DNA of 55,688 bases from Nitrosopumilaceae archaeon (GCA_035631875.1 DASQHX010000007.1:1-55688), one strand, 5' to 3'. Numbered from the stretch's first letter, positions 26,452 through 34,907 are shown. Notes: generated by a model not told the origin, from the sequence alone. Made by a program: numbers and translations.

Positions 26452-27612
26452 TTAATTTGTAAGCAAGATTTCATGAAAATCAAACACTTTGCATTTACAT
26501 TGATTTTTTAACACGCTAGTTAAGCTTGGTTCCACTTCAGAGCCATTTACAAATCGCTTGAGGGGAACTCCACCGTCTGCTTCCATGAATACAGAAAAGG
26601 ATTTGTCAGACATTTTTTTGTATTTTATATGATAGATTTTTTTCTGGTTTTTCTTTCCCGAATTCTCATATACTGATATGATCTGCTTTTCTAATTTATG
26701 AAGGGGTTTAAGCTGCAATTGTGTGATTTCCTTCTCAGTTTCTACCTCCATTTCTATTTCTGATTTGAACCGTATTATATCAGGTGGGATTTTTTCAATT
26801 ATTTTAAGATTGTAAACAGTAATGCCATCAAGTGATATCTTCTTCTTAGGTTTGATTTTTCTTTTGTGCGGATTGATAATCTTTGCAAAAAATGGCCTGC
26901 CTTTTCCTAAAACTAGGCTTGTCTCGTCCTCACTTCCAATCCATGTAATTTTTGTCTGTTGAGCTCCAAATTTTTCGTATAGAAATTTGGCTATCTTACC
27001 TTCTACACTTTCAAATTCTGAGATGCCATGAAATTCACATACATAGCATCCTTTTCCTCCACAATTTTCACATGGCCTTTGTTTTTGTGGTATGCCTCTC
27101 ACCGTTTTTGTATATCTGCCAGAAAGAAAAACAGGTTTTGGTTTTATTTCGCACTCTTCAGTTTTAAAATCAAGTGTAAAAACAATATCTGGATTTTGGT
27201 AATTGACAATTGTTTTTGTTCTTCTACCAAATTTTTTTCCCATTTCTCGTGTAATATCATTTTTTATGCTATGAATTCCCTTTAGCTTGAATTTGGAGCG
27301 TATCAGATCATCTCTATCTAGTATTGATGGCTGGAGTATTGCACCAATTAAAAATGATGAAAATTCATATTCTTTTGACATGTCAAGCATTTTGTTTAAC
27401 TGCAAGTCAAGCTTTGACATCAAGTTTTTACAAATGTAGCATGATCTTGGATTTTTTTGTTTTAGAATATTTCGGATTTTGTTTCCCAGTCTTCCGTATG
27501 AAATCAAACCAAGTTTTGGAGCAAATATTCTCCCAAGACAATTATCGCAAAGATGATGTTCTTTTAAAATTGCTCTTGTTTCTTCTATTATATCATCAAT
27601 GTTTTTTGTCAT
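26452..27612 (-). CDS. pus10: tRNA pseudouridine synthase Pus10
   Basis: 386 residues. The N-terminal zinc cluster (CDNC and CYIC, about 23-26 and 57-60) and the THUMP-like middle domain are followed by the catalytic domain. The latter shows SEDETSLVLGKGRPF, which contains the catalytic Asp, and KQRPCENCGGKGC is a second Cys cluster. Archaeal Pus10 makes pseudouridine 54 and 55 in tRNA. Its neighbour DnaJ-Fer is transcribed in the same direction but has its own start region. Confidence 0.9.
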   Translation of the reverse strand: MTKNIDDIIEETRAILKEHHLCDNCLGRIFAPKLGLISYGRLGNKIRNILKQKNPRSCYICKNLMSKLDLQLNKMLDMSKEYEFSSFLIGAILQPSILDRDDLIRSKFKLKGIHSIKNDITREMGKKFGRRTKTIVNYQNPDIVFTLDFKTEECEIKPKPVFLSGRYTKTVRGIPQKQRPCENCGGKGCYVCEFHGISEFESVEGKIAKFLYEKFGAQQTKITWIGSEDETSLVLGKGRPFFAKIINPHKRKIKPKKKISLDGITVYNLKIIEKIPPDIIRFKSEIEMEVETEKEITQLQLKPLHKLEKQIISVYENSGKKNQKKIYHIKYKKMSDKSFSVFMEADGGVPLKRFVNGSEVEPSLTSVLKNQCKCKVFDFHEILLTN

Positions 27613-27694
27613 CTGTCGTACACGTATGATGTAAAAAAGCAGGCTTTATGCGTAATTATATTTCAAAATCCATTTACATGTATAATGAAATGAC

Positions 27695-28384
27695 TTACCA
27701 CGGATATAGTGACCTTTCTGTTTCTTTATCTTTAACACTGATTGCCTTTGTAGGGCATGTCTGGGCAGCATCTAGTATCTTTTCGCATTTGGCCCCTTTC
27801 TCATTTATCACGTGCGATTTTGGATTTACTTTGGCATTTTTATCCACTGCAAATACAGATGGTGCAATAGTTTCACAGCTACAGCAGGCTATACATCGGC
27901 CTGGGTCTACGTTTACTGAAACTAGTATTTCTTTTTCCTGTTCTATTGATTCTGGTTCTACTTTGGAAGACGCTGATCTTACCTTTTCATAATTTTCCCA
28001 AAAGGTTTTTTCATAATATTTCCAAAAATCTTGATATGCGTTTTCTGTTTGTTTAGTATATCTACTCCAGTCTTCCTCAGGTGAACGGTCGTTTGGTCTT
28101 GCACCCCAAGATTGTTTGTGTGAATTAAAATCATATTCTTTGTCGGAATTCTTTCCAGTGTATTTCGAGGTGGTTTTTGAGTCAGATGTTTGATGTGTTC
28201 TTTTATGTTCTTTTTTTAGAAATTGATATGCTTCTGCAACTATCTTGAATTTTTTGCCATCAGTTTCTGACATGTTTTTGTCAGGATGAAATTGTAGTAC
28301 CAATTGTCTATACGCAGATTTTATTTCTTTAAACGAGGCATCGTTTTGTGTACCTAGAATTTTATGACACTGATAACTATTCAC
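27695..28384 (-). CDS. J-domain-ferredoxin fusion protein (DnaJ-Fer)
   Basis: 229 residues. Residues 1-65 are a J-domain with the HPD motif at 33-35. A Ser/Lys/Thr-rich linker follows. Residues 157-229 are a 4Fe-4S ferredoxin with C164, C167, C170 and CP at 210; C168 and C200 are extra cysteines. The J-domain would stimulate Hsp70 ATPase, and the cluster suggests redox sensing or Fe-S work. DnaJ-Fer fusions are known in Thaumarchaeota and plastids, and Petitjean and co-workers (2012) proposed transfer from the plant lineage. No dnaK is in the window. Confidence 0.92.
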   Translation of the reverse strand: MNSYQCHKILGTQNDASFKEIKSAYRQLVLQFHPDKNMSETDGKKFKIVAEAYQFLKKEHKRTHQTSDSKTTSKYTGKNSDKEYDFNSHKQSWGARPNDRSPEEDWSRYTKQTENAYQDFWKYYEKTFWENYEKVRSASSKVEPESIEQEKEILVSVNVDPGRCIACCSCETIAPSVFAVDKNAKVNPKSHVINEKGAKCEKILDAAQTCPTKAISVKDKETERSLYPW

Positions 28385-28454
28385 ATATGATATTTGTTGA
28401 ACTATCTTTTAAAAACTAGCTTTTTGGTTTTTTATATCATTCTAGAATGTAAAA

Positions 28455-29780
28455 TTACCCTAGACCCATTTTCCTTAGCATACCTTGCATCTGTCTACCC
28501 TTTGATGCTTTCATCATTGTCTTAGAATTCTTGTACGCTTTTAACAAGTCCTTTACCTCATGCTCTGACCATCCAGAACCACGGGCAATACGTTTAATCC
28601 TTGATGCATTCAGCAAATCAGGATCTTCTTTTTCAAGTTTGGTCATGGATTGTATGATAAATCTCCATTTTTCCATCTTCTCCTCTTGTGCGTCAAGTTG
28701 GTCTTCTTTTACCATTCCAGACATGCCAGGCATGTTATCTATTATGCTACGAAGACCTCCAGCTTTTGATGCCTGTTCAATTTGAAAGTAAAAGTCCTCC
28801 ATGTTCATTTTTCCATGTGTTATGCGTTTTACCCTATCTTCATCGCCCTCAGTTTCAAGTCTTTTTGCCATATCAAGTAAAGCTTGAATGTCTCCCATGC
28901 CAAGTAATCTTCCAACAAATCTGGTCGGAGAGAATTTTTCCAAATCATCGATTCGCTCACCTGTTCCAATGTACATTATCTGAGCACCTGTAGCTGATGC
29001 AGCAGCTAGTGCACCTCCCCCTTTTGCAGAACTGTCAAGTTTTGTTATAATAATTCCCCCAACAGGTGCTGTCTTGTGAAATGCCTCTGCTTGATTGTAA
29101 CATTGCTGGCCTATTGTGCCATCTATGATTAGTAAGGTAAGATCCTGATTTGCCACTTTGCTTATTTGTTTCATTTCTTCAAGCAAGTCTTTTTCTTCCT
29201 TGTGTCTTCCGGCAGTATCAATCAGTATAACATCAAAATTAGAATTTTCAAAATGTTTCAAACCATTTTTAACAATTTGTGGTGAATCAGAATTTCCTTC
29301 TTCTCCATAGACTTCGACATTTGCCTTTTCACACATTGTTTTAAGCTGTGTTAGTGCACCTGGTCGAAAAGTATCTGCACCAATTACTGCAACTCTATAT
29401 CCAGATTTAGTCAGATATTTGGCAAGTTTTGCTGTTATAGTGGTCTTACCACTTCCCTGAATTCCAAGCATAAGTACCTTGTTCACCTTTCCTGGCTGGA
29501 ACGAGTATTCTTTTTCAGTACCAAGAAGCTTTGCCAATTCATCATACAGTATTTTTACAATATGATCTTTTCTGGACAATCCAGGAGGTGGAGTTTCGTT
29601 GAGCGATCGTTCCTCTAGATTTTTTGTTATCTCAAAGACCAGTTTAACATTAACATCAGATTGTAAGAGTGCTCTTTGAATGTCCTTTGCCAATTCCTTG
29701 ATTAGTGCTTCGTCTATTCCTGAAGAATTTACTATTTTTTTCAGTGCTGCCCTAAGGCCATTTTTTAAATTATCAAGCAT
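28455..29780 (-). CDS. srp54: Signal recognition particle 54 kDa protein (SRP54/Ffh)
   Basis: 441 residues. An N domain is followed by the G domain with GIQGSGKTT (about 105-113), DTAGR and TKLD motifs, and by the Met/Lys-rich M domain that binds SRP RNA and signal sequences. It ends in MQGMLRKMGLG, typical of the family. It targets membrane and secreted proteins to the Sec translocon with SRP19, found at 35.3 kb. The 4-base gap to dph6 upstream suggests co-transcription. Confidence 0.95.
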   Translation of the reverse strand: MLDNLKNGLRAALKKIVNSSGIDEALIKELAKDIQRALLQSDVNVKLVFEITKNLEERSLNETPPPGLSRKDHIVKILYDELAKLLGTEKEYSFQPGKVNKVLMLGIQGSGKTTITAKLAKYLTKSGYRVAVIGADTFRPGALTQLKTMCEKANVEVYGEEGNSDSPQIVKNGLKHFENSNFDVILIDTAGRHKEEKDLLEEMKQISKVANQDLTLLIIDGTIGQQCYNQAEAFHKTAPVGGIIITKLDSSAKGGGALAAASATGAQIMYIGTGERIDDLEKFSPTRFVGRLLGMGDIQALLDMAKRLETEGDEDRVKRITHGKMNMEDFYFQIEQASKAGGLRSIIDNMPGMSGMVKEDQLDAQEEKMEKWRFIIQSMTKLEKEDPDLLNASRIKRIARGSGWSEHEVKDLLKAYKNSKTMMKASKGRQMQGMLRKMGLG

Positions 29781-29784
29781 GATA

Positions 29785-30483
29785 TCATTCCAAGATTGCT
29801 TCGGTTATTTCAAATCTTCCTCTGTATCCATCCCAAGTTTTGTTTGATTTTATGATTTTAAGTGGCATCAAAAAGAGAGGACAATTCAAAACCAAACTTT
29901 CTGCTTCACCTCCTTCAAAGGACAGATTAAATCCATATTTTATGGAAAGTTTTTCAAGATTCTCAATATCTCTATCTGTTATTTCTCTACCAAGCCATGA
30001 GTTATCCAAACCATCTGACGAAACACTTGTAATGATATATCTAAAATTTAATTGTATTAATTTTTTCATGTATTGTTTTTGATCCATACCCCACAGAGGT
30101 GAAATTATTTTTAGGTTTAATTTTTTGCATACACTTTCAAAATGATTTTTTTGAAACTCTGATAATATTCCACCATGAACTATTCCTTCTATTCCAAAAA
30201 CTTGTTTTGCTTGTACCAAAAGAAATTCTAATTCTGATATCTCCATTTTAGTATCATTTGAAATAACATAGCTAGAAAGTTGCGGTAATTTCATGGATTG
30301 TGCTTGTAGTCTTGTCATTGAAACATTTGGATAGTGAAGAAATTGGCTTTCGTCAGACAAAGGAAAAATTGTCACAAGACAAACAACATCATGTCCTTCT
30401 TTTTTTGCCTGGTAAATTGCAAATGTGCTGTCTTTGCCGCCAGAATAAAGCGCCGCTAGTTTCAAGTCTTTGTTTGGTATCAT
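29785..30483 (-). CDS. dph6: Diphthine-ammonia ligase (Dph6), ATP pyrophosphatase
   Basis: 232 residues. The PP-loop ATP-binding motif SGGKDS is at 14-19. The family-specific EGIVHGGILSE, SVSSDGLDNSWLGRE and FEGGEAES blocks follow. It amidates diphthine on elongation factor 2 to complete diphthamide. It lies between SRP54 and a tiny zinc protein, and aIF5A (the hypusinated factor) is just beyond, so both modified translation factors are served from this corner. The start ATG is clear. Confidence 0.88.
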   Translation of the reverse strand: MIPNKDLKLAALYSGGKDSTFAIYQAKKEGHDVVCLVTIFPLSDESQFLHYPNVSMTRLQAQSMKLPQLSSYVISNDTKMEISELEFLLVQAKQVFGIEGIVHGGILSEFQKNHFESVCKKLNLKIISPLWGMDQKQYMKKLIQLNFRYIITSVSSDGLDNSWLGREITDRDIENLEKLSIKYGFNLSFEGGEAESLVLNCPLFLMPLKIIKSNKTWDGYRGRFEITEAILE

Positions 30484-30492
30484 GATGTCAAT

Positions 30493-30606
30493 TTAATTTT
30501 TTTCCATCTGTGATACTTGTTTTAGACATTTTTCACATAATGCAATGCGATCCTTTACTGTTACCTCCACGTTTGATGTCAGGCATACATTGCAAAGACC
30601 TTTCAT
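30493..30606 (-). CDS. 37-residue zinc-ribbon micro-protein
   Basis: A complete small reading frame, ATG at 30606 and TAA at 30493-30495, in the same direction as dph6 and with a gap of nine bases before it. The product has CNVC at residues 5-8 and CEKC at 24-27, a classic CxxC...CxxC zinc ribbon, with a short basic helix between and after. It is too short for most gene callers. It may be the first gene of the dph6-srp54 unit. The role is unknown, with RNA or protein binding the usual job of such ribbons. Confidence 0.65.
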   Translation of the reverse strand: MKGLCNVCLTSNVEVTVKDRIALCEKCLKQVSQMEKN

Positions 30607-30666
30607 GGATTATTTAACCATCTGCTGGGTATAACTTATTCTATACATTTGTGCCTAGAAAAGCCT

Positions 30667-30732
30667 GGATGCCTCAATTCTCATAATCTTCATCATGATA
30701 TCAGAAGGCTTTTCTCCTCATCATCAGCATCC
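30667..30732 (-). ncRNA. Probable C/D box guide sRNA
   Basis: On the minus strand the order is: stem GGATGC, box C TGATGA, about 13 nt of guide, box D' CTGA, a 4-nt spacer, box C' ATGATGA, a second guide, a D-like TTGA, and the closing stem GCATCC. The two 6-base arms are perfectly complementary and the total is 66 nt, normal for archaeal C/D sRNAs that guide 2'-O-methylation. Box D is TTGA rather than CTGA, which lowers certainty. It fills the gap between aIF5A and the micro-protein gene. Confidence 0.55.
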
Positions 30733-30736
30733 GCAA

Positions 30737-31144
30737 TTAGCTTTTGATTCGGACTATAATAGTTCTGTCCATTACTTTCCAGTATTCAACATCTAGTCCT
30801 TGGACAACCTTGTCTTTTATCTCATCTTCAATTTGGGATACGTCAAAGACCTCAAATGATTCAGCGTCCATCACCTGTGTAATGGAATCAGTTTTTGATA
30901 TGACGGATCCTACTCGTTTATCAATTAGCGGCACCTGCACCTGTGCGCTCACTGGAGAAACATGCGGATATTTTTTCTTGTCAAATATGCCAACTGCAAC
31001 GATCCTTGCTTTTGCAGCTCCGTGTTTTCCTGGCTTGCTGGTATCATATTCTACAATTTTGCATGGTTCAGCATTAGGACTGTCAACAGGAAGTAAAATG
31101 TAAGAACCAATTTTTAGCGCACCAAGCTCAGATGGTTTACTCAT
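30737..31144 (-). CDS. eif5A: Translation initiation factor aIF5A
   Basis: 135 residues from the ATG at 31144; a TATA box 27 bases upstream supports it over the TTG at 31150. The N-terminal SH3-like domain has the hypusine loop SKPGKHGAAK, with K40 the expected modified lysine. The C-terminal OB domain ends in IIVRIKS. The factor helps ribosomes pass stalled sequences. Its stop is five bases from the C/D sRNA candidate on the same strand. Confidence 0.95.
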   Translation of the reverse strand: MSKPSELGALKIGSYILLPVDSPNAEPCKIVEYDTSKPGKHGAAKARIVAVGIFDKKKYPHVSPVSAQVQVPLIDKRVGSVISKTDSITQVMDAESFEVFDVSQIEDEIKDKVVQGLDVEYWKVMDRTIIVRIKS

Positions 31145-31165
31145 CACCAAAACAGAATTTGGCAG

Positions 31166-31176
31166 AGTATATAACT
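31166..31176 (-). promoter_or_regulatory. TATA box of aIF5A
   Basis: AGTTATATACT on the minus strand is centred about 27 bases before the ATG at 31144, giving a leaderless transcript. Confidence 0.5.
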
Positions 31177-31179
31177 TTT

Positions 31180-31791
31180 CTATTTAATTTTATCAATTAC
31201 AGAAAGGGAAACAAGGTTTGTTATTTTGATCCCTTTTCTTGCAACTTCACGTCTTGTTTTTTCACAATATTTGTTGTCGCTCTGGTGTGAATCATTGCTC
31301 GCTATCTCTAGTACAATCAAATTATCTCCATATGGAAATGTAAACTTTTGATCTTTGGTTGAAGAAAGATCGAGCTGACCTGTCACTGCCCTTCTTACTT
31401 TGTTACGTTTCCCAATGATTGTGGCAACATCAATCATGTCCTCTTGTGTTTGCCCATGTTCTAAATAATATACAGATATCAAGTTCAGATCACCTTCTGT
31501 TTCTCGCTGAAAAAATTCGCCTTGTTTTGTAAAAACAAAGGAAGTTTTTTCCTGCTTGTATTTTTCAACTTGTGACATCATTGTTTTTTGGTCATTAAAT
31601 TTAGCAAGAAGGTATGTGTTTGCGTATGAGGGAAAATATGCGCGTCCATCCTCAGAAAATGTGGCAGTAACAAAATACATGTCATCAATATATGGTGAAT
31701 TTTGTAAAGTTTCCTTTAGCTGAACCGAACCTTCATTATGTAAGTAAGGTGCGCAAACGTAACCCCCATCTGAGGTAGACTTCCCAGACAC
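31180..31791 (-). CDS. Unrecognised protein, 203 residues
   Basis: The reading frame starts at the ATG at 31791 and shows good coding character, with alternating beta strands and charged helices. Only two Cys are seen and there is no signal peptide or membrane helix. A GYVCAPYL stretch near the N-terminus and a VTATFSEDGRAYFPSY strand suggest an alpha/beta fold. I do not recognise the family. It lies upstream of aIF5A on the same strand but is separated by the aIF5A promoter. Confidence 0.6.
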   Translation of the reverse strand: MSGKSTSDGGYVCAPYLHNEGSVQLKETLQNSPYIDDMYFVTATFSEDGRAYFPSYANTYLLAKFNDQKTMMSQVEKYKQEKTSFVFTKQGEFFQRETEGDLNLISVYYLEHGQTQEDMIDVATIIGKRNKVRRAVTGQLDLSSTKDQKFTFPYGDNLIVLEIASNDSHQSDNKYCEKTRREVARKGIKITNLVSLSVIDKIK

Positions 31792-31910
31792 ATGATCGAC
31801 GTTTTTCTCATCGCATATATGTGATTTGTTTAGTCAAAAATTTTCTCGATCTATTCTAGATGTGAAATTTTTTTCCAATCACAAAAAACTCGATTTAAAA
31901 TTATCGATAG

Positions 31911-31921
31911 TTATTTAATAC
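31911..31921 (+). promoter_or_regulatory. TATA box of tRNA-Tyr
   Basis: TTATTTAATAC is centred about 28 bases before the first base of the tRNA, as expected for an archaeal tRNA promoter. Confidence 0.5.
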
Positions 31922-31943
31922 GAAAATACGACGTGAAATCAAT

Positions 31944-32066
31944 CCCACGCTAGCTCAGCCTGGTAGAGCTTCCGGCTGTAGTAGTTGGCTTTTGGCTAAC
32001 TGATGTCAGCCTATCAGGCATACAGAAACCGGGTTGTCGCAGGTTCAAGTCCTGCGCGTGGGACCA
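31944..32066 (+). tRNA. tRNA-Tyr (anticodon GUA) with a 46-nt intron
   Basis: The acceptor stem pairs CCCACGC (31944-31950) with GCGTGGG (32056-32062); A is the discriminator and CCA is encoded (32064-32066). The anticodon stem TCCGG (31971-31975) pairs with CCGGG (32029-32033), and the anticodon GTA is at 31978-31980. The T-stem GCAGG/CCTGC is intact. The C1-G72 pair is the archaeal tyrosine identity pair. Between base 37 (31981) and base 38 (32028) lies an intron at about 31982-32027, the canonical 37/38 site cut by the tRNA splicing endonuclease. Confidence 0.93.
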
Positions 32067-32106
32067 TTAACATAAAACTCAAAAGCACACCATACTGTAT
32101 GATATT

Positions 32107-32610
32107 ATGTCAGATAAAGGCTGGTCAAATTTAGATGAGATTGATCAAAAAATTATTGCAATCCTAAACAAGAATGCAAGGACACCATCAAAAGAAATTG
32201 CAACAGAACTAAAAAGATTAGGGGTAGATGTTTCTGACAGGACAATTCGAAAGAGAATTGAAAGATTAGAAAAAAATGGAATCATAAAAGGCTACAAGGC
32301 AATCTTAAGCGGAGTTTCAAGTTCTGATGAATTTGAAGTCCTTTTTCTTAAATTCAAAGTAATAAGATCTGTCGATAGCATTATAGAATCAGTCAAAGAT
32401 TTTGTTAAAACTTTTCCAAACTATCTTTTTGTTGCAACGATAGACGGGGAGTGGAACATGATCATAGTCATGAAGATAGATGACATACAAAAAAATCCCA
32501 CATCTAAAATCATTGAAAAATTCTCTGAACAAATTTTAGATTACAGGAACAGCGGAATTCAAATTAAAGACATTAATCTTCTTAATATGTCACTTTTATT
32601 ACTCACGTAA
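32107..32610 (+). CDS. Lrp/AsnC-family transcriptional regulator
   Basis: 167 residues. The N-terminal 60 residues are a winged helix-turn-helix (LDEIDQKIIAILNKNART, then VSDRTIRKRIERLEKNGII). The rest resembles the AsnC ligand-sensing domain, although its RAM motif is divergent. There is no paired target gene; the convergent response regulator overlaps its 3' end by eight bases. The effector cannot be guessed from sequence. Confidence 0.82.
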   Translation: MSDKGWSNLDEIDQKIIAILNKNARTPSKEIATELKRLGVDVSDRTIRKRIERLEKNGIIKGYKAILSGVSSSDEFEVLFLKFKVIRSVDSIIESVKDFVKTFPNYLFVATIDGEWNMIIVMKIDDIQKNPTSKIIEKFSEQILDYRNSGIQIKDINLLNMSLLLLT

Positions 32611-33382
32611 TACTGCCAGATATAGTCACATCAAGTGCGTTTTTTAGTTCGTTTATGGTAAATGGTTTTTGAACAAACGCTGTTGATCCCCATCCTATGG
32701 TCTTTCTTACTCGCGGGTTAGTTTTTTCATCAGCAGTGATCAGTATGATTGAAAGGTCTGGTTTTAGTTTTAATAGTGTTTTTGCAATCTCATCACCTGT
32801 TATGTCAGGAAGATCCATGTCAAGAAGGATTATCGGGTTTTGTGATGATTGAATTAGTTTTTTAATGGATTTTAGCGCAGATTGGCCATCTGTAAAAGTA
32901 TGAACATCTTTGTAGCCAAGTTTCTGCAAATAGTCATTAAGTTTTAGTGTTATGGCAGGACTATCATCAACAACAACTATTGGTTTTTTTTCTTCTATGA
33001 TATGATGAACGTATTTTTTTGCTTTTTCAAAAGCATTCATTGCATTGTCATATTGTCCAATTCGCAGAAAACATTTCGCTGCACAAAGATAAGCATATTT
33101 GGCATTAGATGGTTTTTCTTTTTTTGCTAATTTTTGATAAAATTTCGCTGCCTGTAATAATTCATCGTTTTTGTCTTTTCCCTGTTTTATTTTGCATTCT
33201 GCAGCAAGCAACAAAAGTATGCCTGCTCTAAAGTCATTTTTTTTCATTTCACTTTCTGCCAAAGTCATTAATATGTTATGAGCTGAAATAGGCTGATTAT
33301 TTTTTAAATAAGTGCAAGCAAGATCTAACTTTGAAGATTCTTTTGTCAACGGGAAAAATATGCCTAATCCATTTAATATCAT
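32603..33382 (-). CDS. Response regulator with N-terminal TPR-like helices
   Basis: 259 residues. Residues 15-130 are tandem helical pairs (TPR-like), with YAYLCAAKCFLRIGQYDNAMNAFEKAKK the clearest repeat. Residues 133-259 are a receiver domain: D139/D140, phospho-acceptor D188 in LLDMD, T216 in ITAD and K239 in QKP. There is no DNA-binding output, so it probably signals through protein contacts made by the helical part. No histidine kinase is nearby. Having the helical repeat before the receiver is unusual among bacterial regulators. Confidence 0.85.
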   Translation of the reverse strand: MILNGLGIFFPLTKESSKLDLACTYLKNNQPISAHNILMTLAESEMKKNDFRAGILLLLAAECKIKQGKDKNDELLQAAKFYQKLAKKEKPSNAKYAYLCAAKCFLRIGQYDNAMNAFEKAKKYVHHIIEEKKPIVVVDDSPAITLKLNDYLQKLGYKDVHTFTDGQSALKSIKKLIQSSQNPIILLDMDLPDITGDEIAKTLLKLKPDLSIILITADEKTNPRVRKTIGWGSTAFVQKPFTINELKNALDVTISGSIT

Positions 33383-33493
33383 TTTAAAACAAGATTGTTT
33401 ACAAACAAGCGTAAATAGCGTCCATTATCCACGATTAATTTTAAATCATTCATAATTGACTAGGCCGGACAAAAAAATAGATGGTTTAGATAT

Positions 33494-33499
33494 TATAAA
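33494..33499 (+). promoter_or_regulatory. TATA box of scpA
   Basis: TATAAA lies about 25 bases before the ATG at 33521 and only about 16 before the in-frame TTG at 33512, so it favours the ATG. Confidence 0.4.
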
Positions 33500-33520
33500 C
33501 ACAAAGTCATTTTGGTAATA

Positions 33521-34180
33521 ATGAGCGAAGACGTACCTAACGGTGGCATTTCACAGCCACCAATTAATGTACTTTTCAATCCAATTGATATATCAAAAAA
33601 AGATGTCTGGACAATTGACATTATACAAATACTAGAAACTCTAGTCAAACTTCTAAATCAAACAGGCAAAAAAGACTATCGTGTGGCAGGAATTGCTGCT
33701 CTTTCATCTGCTATGATTCACAGAATGAAAGTGGAAAGCATATTTGCCCTGCAAAAGGCAGCTATGGAAAAAAGACCGCTCAGTCAAAGGGAAGACATGG
33801 ATATTGATTTGATAAATATGCCATATAGGCATGAATCAACTTATCCTGTCACACTAGATGAACTTCTTAATGTGCTTGAAAACCTAATTGGCAGTATTGC
33901 AAATCCTCGTTCTAGCCGACGACAAATGCAGTTTGAGCCGGTAGAAGTACCTGATTTTAATGATTATTTCATTTCTCTTGAAAAAATAATTGGCCAGTAT
34001 GAAGAACTTATTGTAAATAAAATTCGCCCTACCGGTTCAGGCTCATTTAGAACAATAGTTAGCGGATTGGAGTTAATAGATGTGGTACGGTGCTTTTTTG
34101 CCATTTTATTTTTGGCAAGAGATACAAAAGTTGACCTAGAACAGACTGAAAACGACATTATGATATCTTTAGTAAAATAG
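33521..34180 (+). CDS. scpA: Segregation and condensation protein A (kleisin)
   Basis: 219 residues. The N-terminal ISKKDVWTIDIIQILETLVKLL segment and the following YRVAGIAALSSAMIHRMK helix are ScpA features. The C-terminal part is the winged helix that contacts the SMC head. ScpA bridges SMC heads and works with ScpB in chromosome organisation. scpB follows 68 bases downstream with its own TATA box. No smc gene is in the window. The start was set by the TATA distance. Confidence 0.85.
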   Translation: MSEDVPNGGISQPPINVLFNPIDISKKDVWTIDIIQILETLVKLLNQTGKKDYRVAGIAALSSAMIHRMKVESIFALQKAAMEKRPLSQREDMDIDLINMPYRHESTYPVTLDELLNVLENLIGSIANPRSSRRQMQFEPVEVPDFNDYFISLEKIIGQYEELIVNKIRPTGSGSFRTIVSGLELIDVVRCFFAILFLARDTKVDLEQTENDIMISLVK

Positions 34181-34215
34181 AAATTTACAACATGATCAAC
34201 AGCGAATAAAGCATT

Positions 34216-34225
34216 CTTTTAAGTA
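34216..34225 (+). promoter_or_regulatory. TATA box of scpB
   Basis: CTTTTAAGTA is centred about 28 bases before the ATG at 34249. Confidence 0.45.
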
Positions 34226-34248
34226 CATTTTGGCTCAAACTTGGATAG

Positions 34249-34824
34249 ATGGGAAAAGTAGACAGCGATGATGAGGCTACCGCAAGACTAGAGGCTGCAC
34301 TATATTCAGCAGGAAGACCGCTTACCATGGAGGAATTAATCAAGGCTTCTGGAACAGAATCAAGGACAAAAACGCTGGCAATAATGACAAATATCGTAAA
34401 AAAGACCAAATCGGCATTTAAGGCAATTGAGGTTGCTAGTCTTCCTGATGGGTCTTATGTATTTCAGCTAAAACCAGAATATAATGCAGTTATCAGAAAG
34501 TATGCATCTAAACCCATACTGCCAACAGCTACACTGAAAACTCTTTCCTATATTGCATACATGCAACCCATATCATCAAAGAGACTAGTAGAGGTACGGG
34601 GTTCAGGTGTATATCTTCATTTGAGATTTTTACAACAGCTAGATTACATAGAACACCAAAATGTTGGAAGAATGAAGATCTATACAACAACTGACAAGTT
34701 CCAAAAATACTTTGGAATTCAGGGAGACAAGGATTTACTCAAACAGAAGTTATTCTCCAAAGTTCGAAGTACACCCCAGCAGACAGCTCAAGAAAATCCA
34801 CAGCCCACTACAGTTCAACTATAA
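34249..34824 (+). CDS. scpB: Segregation and condensation protein B
   Basis: 191 residues with two winged-helix domains. RLEAALYSAGRPLTMEELIKASG is the N-terminal ScpB signature, and ATLKTLSYIAYMQPISSKRLVEVRGSGVYLHL is the second helix-turn-helix. The C-terminus is Gln/Pro-rich and probably disordered. It partners ScpA and SMC in chromosome folding. It has its own TATA box although it lies next to scpA. Confidence 0.88.
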   Translation: MGKVDSDDEATARLEAALYSAGRPLTMEELIKASGTESRTKTLAIMTNIVKKTKSAFKAIEVASLPDGSYVFQLKPEYNAVIRKYASKPILPTATLKTLSYIAYMQPISSKRLVEVRGSGVYLHLRFLQQLDYIEHQNVGRMKIYTTTDKFQKYFGIQGDKDLLKQKLFSKVRSTPQQTAQENPQPTTVQL

Positions 34825-34877
34825 CTGTACAGAATCTGCATTTTTTAATTAATCAATTACAGAACCTGAATATATGG

Positions 34878-34885
34878 TATAAATT
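34878..34885 (+). promoter_or_regulatory. TATA box of the S8e-SRP19 unit
   Basis: TATAAATT is centred about 27 bases before the ATG at 34908. This supports that start over the in-frame TTG at 34890. Confidence 0.45.
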
Positions 34886-34907
34886 AGAGTTGCTTTATCG
34901 ACAAGAT

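Noticed and set aside
31982-32027. C/D-like sequence inside the tRNA-Tyr intron
   Set aside because: TGATG is present, but there is no proper box pair or stem, so it is simply an intron.
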